Assembly: GCA_030512335.1 (NCBI GenBank)
Contig: JAULSU010000001.1
Coordinates: 1,860,001 to 1,924,000 of the forward strand
From: Immersiella caudata
Lineage: Eukaryota; Ascomycota; Sordariomycetes; Sordariales; Lasiosphaeriaceae
DNA: 64,000 bases
Direction: 5' to 3'
Both the position numbers and the translations under genes were made by a program. Position 1 is the first letter of the stretch, and each line of letters starts with the position of its first letter. The notes beneath the pieces were generated by a model. The model was given only the letters and a program-made list of their open reading frames with translations, was not told the DNA's origin and searched no databases. Below are positions 22,798 through 33,772 of this stretch, one piece after another.

Positions 22798-24664
22798 GTG
22801 GCATTTCGAGCTGGTTCTCTGCAAAAGAGATTGAAGGGGGTATTTCTGGACTCTCTTGAGGCGTTTCACGGCCAAGTGTCATGCTTGAGCATTTTTGGTT
22901 TCGCCGCAAGGCATTGATGGGCGTGTGGGAGCATACATCTAGGGTTTTGAAGGGCATGGAGATATGGTACATCATCGGTAGGCAGGCCTGGTCACTGTAA
23001 TCTCATTTGGAATGATAGAAATCTTGGCGATTTTTGGTCGGACCATGGATGTTGAGTGTACAACTACTGCCATGAGGTTTCCCGTCCACTTAGTGTTCCA
23101 CTTTTGCGGACCGCTTGGGCGTTCACCCAGGAGGCTAACCGAGGATATTTGACGAAAGATCTCAGCTCCGAAGGAATCACATTGCTACCAACTACCTCAC
23201 CCTACCTAACCCTCCCTTCCTCGTCAGGTTGCCCACCCACAAACCCGCAAGAGAACAAAAGCAGCAAGCAGATACCAGAAAAATCCCTGACTTTTTGATC
23301 CCATCCCCGTATTTTCGATTACCTCTTCCCCGTTCCCTGAGTAGTGGGCACAGAAGGAGATAATGGAAATAGATGAAATAAACCCACACAATTCAAACCA
23401 GACACGCCCCCAGACCAAATTGCCTGCCGGCATCCTAACCGTCATCACAGAGAAACAAACAATCATCCTACCCATCTCAAGATTCCCTCATCAAAACGAA
23501 ACCTCACAACTCAAATCTCTCAATGCCCTACCTACCTACCAGACAAAGTTGCTGCTACCGAGTACCTTGACTAAACTAACCTAAACCAGAGCGAATTGCA
23601 ACCGGATGACAAAAAGAGAGACACCTTGACGGGATAAACATAAAAGACAAAAAGAAGAAAACCACAGGAGACAACTAAGTACACCGAAACGTGAAAAGCA
23701 AGGAGGGAAGCCAACCAGCCCAGGATATCCCACATACAACCATAACCCGTAATAGAGCCAGGTCGAAACCTTCCATCCATCCACCTGCCCTTCCACCCTA
23801 TCTCTTCTTCTCCTATTTTCAGATTCCTCTTGATCAGCACCCGTCTAGTCCTGTCCCACCTCCCTGGAAGTAGACGACTGTCATCAGCCACCCAATCCGG
23901 GTAGAGAGAGAGAGAGAGGGAGAGAGCTTCAGTCATGGGGACGTGACCAAAGCTAAAGGACCAGTCTCGCTGAAGAGGGTGAAGGAGGAGGTCGAAGAAG
24001 AAGGTAAAGACAAGGTCGGGATAAAAAAGTGTTCTTCTTTTCTTTTCGTATCAATGAAGAAGAAAGGAAAACAAACGTATAGGTGGTTGATCAGCCGTGT
24101 CGCTAACCATGACCGGTCCGTCGTCCACACCGCTGCCACAAATCACTTCCCGTCTACCCTTCCTCCGGCCCCTCCCCCTCCATCTAGATAGGCAGATGAA
24201 CGATATTGGCTCTGTTGTCCCCCTTCTCCGCTGGCGTGAAAACTCTGTCACATTAAACCACACATGTCGCCCTTCTTCCCGTTCCTCCTCCTCCAACCTT
24301 CGCCTTTAGCCCGGCCTTTGCTCCAACACCTTCTCAGACGCTGCTTCTCTTGATTCTCTTCCTCCAGTTCTGCCTCCGACGCCCGCTCCAGAACTCATAA
24401 TTCAACTATTGCGTTCCGCAATCCAACCTAATATCGGACTGGAAACCAAATCACTATTGGGCGGGGCCTACCAGGGGGAAGGTCCACCGCCATGGTCTCT
24501 GTCCGACCCAGTGCATACCAATCACTGAGAGACACGCATGCCCGGGCCCATGTCGTCAGCCCTGACTTTTGAAGCCCGGGGAGCGCTCCGCGACCCGAGG
24601 GAGATGGGACAGGGGGCGCGTCCCTCGGTACTTGGAAGTTGGATCCATCATGGGAGCTCGAGGC
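22798..24664. other. 1.9 kb convergent intergenic region with purine/pyrimidine bias
   Basis: GH76 (+) and the BAH-PHD gene (-) both end here. From about 23170 to 24400 the plus strand runs through long C/A/T-rich blocks, and a GA repeat lies at 23902-23927. Many short overlapping frames result from this bias. I find no gene. Confidence 0.5.
23902..23927. repeat. Short (GA)n-rich tract
   Basis: An imperfect run of GA dinucleotides of about 26 bases, interrupted by GGG once. It lies in the convergent 3' region and has no visible coding role. Confidence 0.7.
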
Positions 24665-26222
24665 TTAGTTGACCTCTGCGCCGCATACCAAGCAGTGGAC
24701 GTGTTCTGTCCATGTCTTCTCGCCACCTTTGATGCCTTCGCGCAAATCCTTGAACTCTAGCGCCATGACCTCATTCTTATCGTCAGCCATCTTGAGGTTG
24801 ACCTCGAATAGGCCCTCCCAAGGCTTTGCGGAGTCGCCATTTGTTTCCCCCTTCTTGCGTGGCCTGCCGGGCTTTCCCTTGTTTGTCAACTTTATAGACG
24901 TTATCTTGGTTGGCGTTTGAGACTCCGACTTGGTCTGTGGCTCCACCGAGGGTTCTGCGATAGAATCCTCCGGAGCGCCAGGGGCGTCTTCATCCTCGGA
25001 CTGCTTCACATCAACGTTGTCTTTTGTGCTGACCTGGACTGAGTCCGACTCGCCGTCCGCCTTGACATCGATAGAGTGTGCGGAGACGGCTGCGCCAGTC
25101 TCGGTAGGGCTCAACGGACGCCTCGCCTCGTCTGTGTTCTTTGCGTCCTTCGCATCGGGGTTAATGTGCGGTTTGTCGGTGCCGAGCCGAGCATATGTTT
25201 TTCTCAGGGCTTCGTCCTTGATGCACTGGTCGTGCATCCACTTCTTGCAGCTCTCTGACGTGCAACCCACAAGGAGGTTGTCTGGGTGTGCGGGGGTGTT
25301 GCAGCTACAGACGAGTTCGACGGTCTACCGTCCGTTATCTGTTAGCACTAGTCGCATTAGAGCTCAGTGGGAAAGCTGCTTGTGCGCTTACCGAGAGCTC
25401 GTAGGTGCGAACATCAAAAGCTTGACGCCAATAGAGGGCCTGCTGGACCTCGTCATCATTCTCTTCGTACCACTGCTTCACCTGCGCCTGCGAAGTGACG
25501 CTGACCACGTTGATAATGTCCACTGTTTGCGGTTAGCCCAGTCATGTCACGTTTGAGAAGTAATTGAGGATAGTACTTACTGTGGTTGGAAGCGATTAGC
25601 TCGTTCGCGCCGTGGTATGGTTGGCGGCCTTGGACTGTCTTCTTTCCGTCGTGAGTGCCTTGAGGCAGCTCGTCAGGCCAGTACATCCAGTACACACGGG
25701 CATAGACGTGATGCTCGTCGCTAGCGCGGATCTCGAGAATTCGTGCGACCCAGTCATCGTCGGACTTCTTCCTAGGTTGCATCACTTCACCGGCAGCCTT
25801 TTGCCGTTCGATGCTGGAGTCATTTGCGACGTAGATAAACCCTTCACTGAAATACTTTACTCCGTTGACTAGTCGTGATGGCACGCGGTTAGCTCGGAAC
25901 TCACTTGGGGCGTCGATGAAGATCGCGATTTGCACTTACGAACGAAGCTATTGTACCTCGTCATGTCCGTCCACTTCTTGGCAGGCTCAACCTGGTAATG
26001 GAGGTCCATCGTCTCGTGTGTTTTGAACTTGCCGCTGGGCGCGAAGGGCGACATCTGCAGATTGACCTTGGTGTTCGCGTCATCGTCCTCGCCGTTATCG
26101 GTGCGCCTGCGCTTCTTCTTCTTCTGCTCTTTATCCTTAGGGTCGACGATCTTGATGGAGAAGGGACACTCGGCGCGGTTGTCCTCGGTCTCAACTCTCG
26201 GTCTCTTGCGCGCGGAGGCCAT
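24665..26222 (-). CDS. BAH-PHD chromatin protein (EPR-1/BP1-like candidate)
   Basis: Exons 26222-25940, 25868-25581, 25522-25392 and 25324-24665 give 453 residues; the three introns are 58-71 bp. A nuclear-type basic N-terminus (KKKKRRR) leads to a BAH domain at about 95-230, with GFIYVAND, WVARILEI and YARVYWMYWPDEL; its Y and W-x-Y aromatics sit where methyl-lysine-binding BAH domains carry their cage. The PHD part starts at C240-S-C242, then C...C and W-M-H-x-x-C. The expected final CxxC pair appears only at C445/C448, three residues from the end, after ~165 mostly disordered residues containing an AT-hook-like GKPGRPRKK. BAH-PHD proteins of this kind include Neurospora EPR-1, an H3K27me3 reader. 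That identity is inferred from architecture, not proven. Confidence 0.85.
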
Positions 26223-27315
26223 GGCTGTTTTGGAGAGAGCTCGCGTCGCAGCTCGATGCGCCGGAAAGTAATGCGAAGTAGTGCAACACAAAAATCAGCT
26301 ACGCGATTGCAGCCGTATCAAGAAAGGGGGCGCGCGGCGCGTGCCGTGATGGCGGCGATCCGACCGATGGTGTTGGTGTTGTTTGTGTTCGGGGCGGGAA
26401 GAAGGTTTTCGTGGCCCGCGGAAAGGCAAAGTGAGGAGGTGGTGAGGTGTGCGGTTCGGTGTCCGCTGGGGCGGCTTTAGCACCAAATTTCTGATGCGAC
26501 GCCAGCCGGCTGCTCTCGGGAGCGCGTCGGGGCTGCAAAAGTCAATCACAGCTTGCCAATGAATGCGCTCGGCGAGTATCGCGATGCTCGGACGTCAATG
26601 GGGGATGGAAAGCGATGCGGAGTATTTGTCGCAAGAAGTTGAACCTTTGAAATTTCGCGTCGCCACTGGGCGAAGAAATCCAGCCACTTAATATCTCCTC
26701 CAAGGATCCACGCTCTTCTCGAGGGGGCTGGTAATATGTGGCTCAGCGGACCCACCCGGTCTTCCCCGGATCCCGAGCCAATGCCTTTCTTCGGTCGCAG
26801 ACAATGATGAGTGGTCAATCCAATTGTTTGGCTGTTCGTTCATCTGTCTCGAGGCCAACCTAGAGCAAAAGTCGATGGGATTGCAAATCCAAACAAATAC
26901 GGCTTGGACGGCAAGGACACCCACACCCGCGCGCATGCACAATCCACGGCAAACCTGATCATCGCAAAGCACATACATCTCCGCTGGAATTCCATCGCAG
27001 CATGCCACAGTGCAACTCTGTCTCATCTTTACTCGGATCACCACGATTTGCCGGAGAGCTCAACACCCGGCAGTTGCTTTCAATAATCCAAATTACCCAG
27101 AAGGCCATGGAGGAAACACGCAAAGCTCGCTATGGTTGCCTGCCTTGTTTCGCTGCCTATGTCCATTATTGCTCCCGCAAAAAAAAAAAAAAAAGGCTGA
27201 CCGAGCCAACGTGGAAAAGCAGAAAACATCCATGAACGCCGGCGCTATGCATCAGTAGGTACACATGCAGTTGCAAGGAAACAGGCAGCAGGCCGACTTC
27301 GAATCATGCCACACA
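26223..27315. other. Intergenic upstream of BAH-PHD
   Basis: This is the BAH-PHD promoter plus the 3' end region of ATG22. It includes a 16-base A run at 27179-27194. The overlapping frames carry nothing recognisable. Confidence 0.5.
27179..27194 (+). repeat. Poly-A tract (16 nt)
   Basis: An uninterrupted run of 16 adenines 120 bases past the ATG22 stop. It reads as poly-T on the ATG22 strand, so it is not a captured poly(A) tail of that gene. Confidence 0.8.
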
Positions 27316-29444
27316 TTAGTCATCGTCGTACCGCGCGAGAATCCCTTGGCTGTCGCCTTCGCTGGTGCTGTTCCGCTCACTCGAAACATCCTCCTCGCCA
27401 CCACTCTGCTGGAGCTGCTTGAAGCCTTCAATAACTTCGGCCAGGGTCTCACCCTCACGCTTTCCCCGGTCTACGTTAATGAACCATATCAGCGGGGCCG
27501 GGAGCCCAACGAGCGCCGCCAAAAACCAAAACGCTGGTCGGATGTGCCCCGTGCTGTCGATGATCGCGCCCACGATGGCCGGGCCAAACACACTCGACCC
27601 CTTGTCGGTGATGGCGTAAAGCGCGTAGAATGCCGCTTCGGATCCCGGCGGAATCAGTTCTCCATAAAGAGAACGACAGTAGCTGCTCAGCCCGCCTAGG
27701 ACGAAGCCGTAGATGGCCGCAAGGGGGTACATCTCCCACGGTTGCTGAAGTCCAAAAACACCCCAGTTCTTTACAAACGGAAGATAACCCATCAAGCCAT
27801 ACAGAGGGATCAGCTCGAAGAGAGCGATGCAGGCGAGGATGGTCTGGTGAGCTTGGAGCTTGAACCGTCTCGAGATGAAAGCCCAGGAAAATGCACCAAC
27901 AATCCCTGATGCCGTGGATATGACGTTTATCATGCCTAGCGCCCATGGCTCCATGTGGAGTTGTGTTTTGGCAAAGAGGATGGCCGTCGAGGAGGTCGTC
28001 GCAATGGCATCTGAGAGTAGGAACCAACCTCCCAGGAAGAGCATGATGTCCACAAGCCGTGTCGCCAGCTTAACGGTGCGGAAGAGAGACTTCCAGGCGT
28101 AGACCGTATAAGAGATCCATGCCCGGACGCCGGTTTGGTGTGAGAGCGAGGGCAAAGGAGGCCCAGGCCGAGGGCGAAGCCAAAGCGCTGCTGGGATTGT
28201 GAAAATGGCCCACCAGGCGCCGATGACGCAGAGGACGACGCGTTGCGACCAAGTTGTGTTCTTCATGCGGACCAGTATGAATATCGCGACGCACTGGAGG
28301 AACAGCGCTGCAATGTATCCAATGCCGATACCCCTTGCTGATATTTGCGTCGAGAGGCTCATCTCCTCGGATATCTTCTCCTCATTTGTTCGAACGCGGG
28401 ATATGGCTCGACCCTCCTCAGGGTGGCCCGGAAGCAACGCTGCTCTCGGATCGAACTCCTCCTCACCATCTGTATCAATGCGCGCCGATGGTTCGAGCGG
28501 CTGCGATTCACCGTCTGAAGCAGTCAAGTCTGGGGTTCTCGAATCAACGGGGGTGACCACTGACGGATGGCGTCTGACGAGGAGGGGCAAGAACGAGTTG
28601 AGGAGAACGAAAGAGGCACCGAAGGAGGTGTTCGAGACAATAGCCAGGAGAGCGCCCAGGATATAGATATTCTTGGTGACGAAGATGTAGCACATGACGC
28701 TCATGCTCCCAATCCAGGCGAAGGCGAGGAGAAGCTTCTTGCGAAAGTTGCCATGATCCGCGGCGCTGCTGATACTGACAACCAAAAGCGCCTGCAACAG
28801 GACGCTTATGCTGAACGTGTACATGGCAAAGCTGGCCGTGTTGATTTCCATCCCGAGGATGTGGACGATACACTGACCGTCGTCGTCCGAATCTTTGTCG
28901 GAGCTCGCGCCGCACGGGCTCGTTCGATCCGATAGTAAGACACCATTTTCACGGGCTAAGCTCTCGAGGAGAATTGGGATGAAGGAGCCTGCGAGTTGTA
29001 AGCTTTCCGTGAGTTCCAAGAGCTCGAGCCCATCTCCGAGCGCAGAAGATTTGGGCGAACGTACCAATGGCTAGAACATCGAATTAGCTTGAGAAACAGA
29101 AAGAAGAGCTGGGAGGTGTTTGACTAACCGCAGACAACATAGACCTCAGCAGCAAATGAGTAGGCGTAGAAGCCCGCAAGCTCCTTGGAGCTTGTCGGCC
29201 GGGTGTCTTCGTGGGCGAAGGCCCCATTTCCGTTTCCGTTAGGGTTGATGCGACGGCCACTGGTCGCACTGCTACGACTTCTGCCGCCGCTGCTGCTTCG
29301 GTCCGGACTCATCCTAGAGGGAATATCAGCAGACCCTATGCTGGAGCGCTCATCGTCGGCTTCGAAAGACGAAGAGTGAGACCGGTTGGACGCGTGTGAA
29401 AGCCGTGAAAATAGGCGCGGCGCAGGTGGTGGGCGCGGCGCCAT
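27316..29444 (-). CDS. ATG22: ATG22, vacuolar amino-acid effluxer (MFS-like)
   Basis: Exons 29444-29129, 29070-29065 and 28988-27316 give 664 residues. The middle exon is only 6 nt (CCATTG); with it the frame reads EVYVVC-AIG-SFIPILLESLARENG, the conserved first-helix signature of Atg22, and without it the frame is lost. About 75 disordered Ser/Arg/Pro residues precede the first helix. Around 11-12 hydrophobic helices follow, with a large acidic cytosolic loop near the middle (SQPLEPSARIDTDGEEEFD). Atg22 sits in the vacuolar membrane and exports leucine and other amino acids released by autophagic breakdown. The C-terminus is charged and soluble. Introns are 58 and 76 bp with GTTAGT and GTACGT donors. 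Confidence 0.93.
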
Positions 29445-30288
29445 CGTTCCTCCCAGGGGTTGCCTGGGCCAGGCTCCCGCTCACTAACACCGAATACGCA
29501 GCGGGCACGGTCCACCCTCTTCCAGTGCCACCACAGGCCCGAACCGACGAATTACCTCGCACCGTTGTCAACGATGGAACGGCTGGCGATTGGAAACAAC
29601 CACAGTCGAGTATCCACGACAAAGGCGCATCAAGGCTACCTATAAGCCAGCCGCGGGCGCGGCCGTGACGCTGCCGAACGAAGGGACCCCCTCGAGGAGC
29701 TGTTGGCAGCGCGAAGCCGAAGTGGATGGTCGGACAAAGGAATCTGGGCGCTGCGGCAGACGCCCTGCATCGACTCGCAAATTGGCTGGTGGCAGGAGGG
29801 AGGGCAGAGCGACTGGATGGCAGATTCGCGAGGTGGTGTCAAGCTTAAGGAGAGGGTGTCTAAAGGCAGCATCTAAAAGATGGATCTCGCCTCGACGTTA
29901 CAGTCGCTGTCGCTTGCAGTCGCGTCGATTCTCATTCCCCGCGAGACACTGGGCCGGACCCTTACCTCACAGCTCCGCCGTCGTGGGCACCTTTTTGGCC
30001 TCAACGGTCCAGGATGGCCGCACTGAACACGACGAGGACTGGGAAAGGAAAACCTGGAACAGACGGCATTCGGTGCCCCATCGGCCCACCCATTCCTATT
30101 TATGTGCATACGATGTGTTTTATGTACTCACAAGGCCGGGTGAATGGGCGAGATCGATCTGGGAAGTGCAGCATTAACCATGCCCCGGACACACCCCAAG
30201 ACCGAAACAGTTGAAGGTGTGTGTTCGTTTGCCGCTTTGCTCACCACCCACAGCACCGCGTCCACCACTTCGCTGTCCGTGTTGACGC

Positions 30289-30305
30289 GGGGGGGGGGGG
30301 GGGGG
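30289..30305 (+). repeat. Poly-G tract (17 nt)
   Basis: Seventeen consecutive guanines on the plus strand in a non-coding region, a potential G-quadruplex former. Exact length in such runs is prone to sequencing error. Confidence 0.8.
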
Positions 30306-30915
30306 CACATTCGGAACGGGTGCCCTCGCCGCAGAGCGCCTTTCCAACGATCCTTCCGCGCCTCTTCAAGGCGTGCTTTTCGTATATCGGCGCCATGGAC
30401 GCCCAACGGAATCGATAAACTACTTGGCCTCAGCGACCATGGCTCAGTGCCAGGCTGTGAAAGCACTGCTGGTATTCCCCGATAGGCCCCAGCCATCCCC
30501 GACTTAGCTATGATCGCTATGCACGCAGATCCCAGATCCGGGAAGCCGCGAACGCTCAATGGCCCGCTGCAATGCTGCCATGCAAGCTGACCAGGTCAAG
30601 GCAGCGAGCGCGAGCAACGGGCTCTCCGCGCTCTTTCCAGCCCGCCGTGAACAGCAGCTCGCAACAAACCTGCCAAACGAAAACTAACCAATAGTCGCAT
30701 CGTAGACACAGCACGCCTCCTGTGAGACAGCCCAACACCAGTCATGCTCTACACGCAGCCATCCTCTGCTGTCAGCGGCCCCCTTCTGTAAACAGTGACA
30801 ACCCAAACAATCCTCCCCGCGCAAGAATCAAAAGATGGACCCCGTCGTCCTCGCCAAGGCCGGGGAGTGGGTGAGGGGTAATAATGATGTGCATGGCCCG
30901 TCCTTGTGACTTTGA

Positions 30916-30929
30916 CCCCCCCCCCCCCC
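30916..30929 (+). repeat. Poly-C tract (14 nt)
   Basis: Fourteen consecutive cytosines about 610 bases from the poly-G run. The flanks of the two tracts are not complementary, so they do not form an extended inverted repeat. Confidence 0.8.
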
Positions 30930-31769
30930 AAACACTGGGATGCTCCAAGCATAGCACCGCGAGATCTTGCGCGACCGGGGAACAGCTTCGTCCGAGCTCC
31001 TGCTCCTGCCAATGGCGGCATGCCGCTCGGCATATGTTGAAGAACGGGATCCCACACTGCAAGCACTAACTTCAGTGCCTTTGCCGACGTGGGCTCAGAA
31101 TCAGGGCAGACGCCAGAATCAGGCAAAAGGGACTGCGGGAGTGGGCGGCCAGGCAGGTTGCTGTGGCGTGCCGCTTCGGCTCTGGCCTCTGAAGAGGTGG
31201 ACCACTCACATACTACGCGGCTTGTAGGCTCACCTTACCCAAGCAACTCATTCATTCCTACGCTGTTGTATGCACGGGTAAGGTCATCTGGCCTGTTAGT
31301 AACAGGCATTGGGGACTGAGGACCCTCGAGGTTACATGAGAGCTCACTTCTCAGTTGGTGACGCGGAGATGCAGGCATGAGCTGATGCGGTCTGGTCGTT
31401 TTGTTTCAGGCGTCGATTGCGTCAGGCGAAACATGCGAGAAACGAATGTCAAAGAGCCTGGGCTTTCAACAATCTGATGGAAATCTCGAGGCAGCAACAA
31501 GTGAAGATTCAGTTCAACTACGTACCTCAGGTACCTTATACAAACATCACTAAATACCTTAGCCTCCACACCAAGTAAATCTCGACTGGGTATAATTCTC
31601 TGCAACGAACGCACCCCTTCCTCTTTTTCTGGTGACTGATATTCGATAGGTATTTTTTGGGTGCCGTGTGGTATCAAAGTTGCTCTCTCAAACAGAATAA
31701 AAAATAATCAAATAGAAGCACCCTCCTTCATTATCCTCCCGTCTCCCCTCGCACAGTGAATGAGGATCA

Positions 31770-32483
31770 TCACTTCTTGCCAAACCTTCCAAAGATCTTG
31801 GACTTCAGCTTGTCCGCCAGCGAGACGGGCCCACCATCCGCATTCACCTTCTTCTCGCCCACAACGTGCGCGTTGCCGGCGCCGCCGCGACCGGTGTGGT
31901 AGTCCGTGTTCTCGGAGCTGGGGCGCACCGCCGCTTCGGGGATCGCGTCCTTGTCGGCTCGGATGGTCGACTTCTTGCCTGGATCGCCGATGTTGGCGGC
32001 GCCTGAGTTGGAACAAAAGCGTTAGCGCAAGTTGGATGGTTAGATGGAGCGCCGCTATTCGAATAGGGGGAAACGTGTGATTGGGGAATGGGTGGAGCTG
32101 ATTTCCCTTATCAAGACGTCGCTTGTTGCCGGGCCTTGGCATGCAGTGGGCAGTGGGCAGTGTGGAGTGAGGTTAGGGGTGATAAGGCGCAGGGAGACGG
32201 GATCACACCACGGTGAGGGACGGGATGGAAGTTTTTGTTTTTGCGCAGTGAAGGTAGAGGGTGGTGATGATGTGTGTTGTGTTTGTGTCTTGGGTAAAGG
32301 GTAGTCGGGGCTTTGGGTGAGAGAGTGATAGTTGCACGGCGTACCTCCGCGACCGGTGCTGAAGGCTCCGTCTCCATGAGACCCTGCCTCGCCGACTCGG
32401 GTCACCTCGCCATCGACGTATTTGGTGTCATCGGGGTTGATGTTGCCGGCACCGCCGCGACCGTGGGACACTGTCTCGGCCAT
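31770..32483 (-). CDS. GRGGAGN-repeat protein (DUF3602, Par32-like)
   Basis: Exons 32483-32345 and 32002-31770 give 123 residues. The 342 bp intron is long for this window; donor GTACGC, branch GCTAAC and acceptor CAG are all good, and the join restores GRGGAANIGDPG. Three copies of the G-R-G-G-[AT]-x-N motif occur: HGRGGAGN near 8, TGRGGAAN near 44 and TGRGGAGN near 77. The C-terminus is basic (KLKSKIFGRFGKK). The motif defines the fungal DUF3602 family, which includes yeast Par32, a protein phosphorylated after TORC1 inhibition that regulates ammonium transporters. Whether this member does the same is inference. The protein is probably disordered and cytosolic or peripheral to the membrane. 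Confidence 0.82.
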
Positions 32484-33772
32484 GGTGGATATGGATTGTG
32501 TGGAAAATAAAATGCCGCAGGTGAGCTAGGTGGGAGAGCGGTTGCGATGTCGAGACAAGGCGGGAGGTTCAGCTCAATGGGCAAGGCGGGTTGGCAGATT
32601 TGGGGTGCAGAGTTCAGAAGGAGAGGAGAGAGAGGGCTACCCCCTGGGGCGGCGAGTTTGGTTGTTATAAAGTACACGCAAGCTACCTAGGCTGGCTACC
32701 TACCTACCTGGAAAGAGACACAAAGAATGCCGAGCCTGCCCAAAGGCAGCAATTCTCCAGCAGGATTGGTAGAAGATCATATCATCTCATCGCGATAGCC
32801 CAATGATGAGATAACACCAGCCCGGGTCCGGCTTGGGGGTCAACCCCCAGGGAGTGCGGCATGAGCTGCTCGTGCGCCACATCGCGGTGGCTCCGTCCAG
32901 GCTGGGCCGGGCGGCTGGCACTGGCTGGGGCCACTCAGCGGGTGCGGAGGACCACTGGCCACCAAACAGCATTACGTACCGTCCCGTACCTATCTGATTT
33001 GCGCCTTCCCCGGGTCGCCTTGAGCAGACGAAACAAGCTCATGAAAATGCGGGGGGCCATGCCGCTTTTCCTTCTAGAAGTCCAGAAGAGGTGTGCCTGG
33101 CTATTGCGGCACGTCCGTTGTTGCTGCGCCTGGCATCGGCGCATCTCGGGTGGGCAGCTAGGCGCCCTTGAGCAGCATCTTTGTCCACCTCGTCGTGAGT
33201 GACTCCTTCGAACCCGTCCTGGTCCCGGTCTCGGATTCGGCGAGGCTCAAAAGTGACGTAATTTTGGAGAAAGAGCTCTCCATTGATCCAAAACGGTGAT
33301 AAGATAAGAGCTGTTTCGGGCCTCCATCATTGGGCGACTGAGCGATCGCGACATCCACAACCCTCGTGTTGCATTCACCGCCAAGCTCCCAGCCGCGATG
33401 TTGACTTCGGGTTACGTTGGGCTGTATTGTAGGCGGCTCCATTTAGCGGTCAGGCTGAAACTCATGGCTGGGCAAGTACCTTGTGGCTAGAATGTTGGAT
33501 CATGGCAGGTTTTCACTTGACAATGCAAAAAACAAAACACTCGATGTTGTCTGAAGAAGCATGGAAGGCTGGGCACGGGAGTACACCACCGCACAAGGTC
33601 GACTAACGTTGGAAGAACTGGCAATGACCTCAAACTGCCAGGGCGAACAGTCCGGGCGAATATGGCGCTTCCATTTTAATGCATCCCGGCCTTGGTCTCG
33701 TTTCAAAGAAGCTCTTTTTCCGCACGGGTGATAACTCTGACCTATACACTGTGTACTTCCGACTGGTCTACC
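32484..33772. other. Intergenic upstream of the DUF3602 gene
   Basis: This is the DUF3602 promoter and the RBR ligase 3' region. A short CTAC repeat (ggctacctacctacctgg) lies near 32691-32710. No gene is seen. Confidence 0.5.

Larger units (their letters stand above)
29445..31769. other. 2.3 kb gene-poor region upstream of ATG22
   Basis: Both flanking genes are on the minus strand. The stretch holds a G17 run and a C14 run (listed separately). Overlapping frames on both strands (up to 195 codons at 29590-30177) have no ATG-led, recognisable product. I see nothing else. Confidence 0.5.

Noticed and set aside
30128..30559. 143-codon minus-strand frame crossing the poly-G tract
   Set aside because: It is open mainly because the G17 run reads as a proline string; no familiar sequence on either side.
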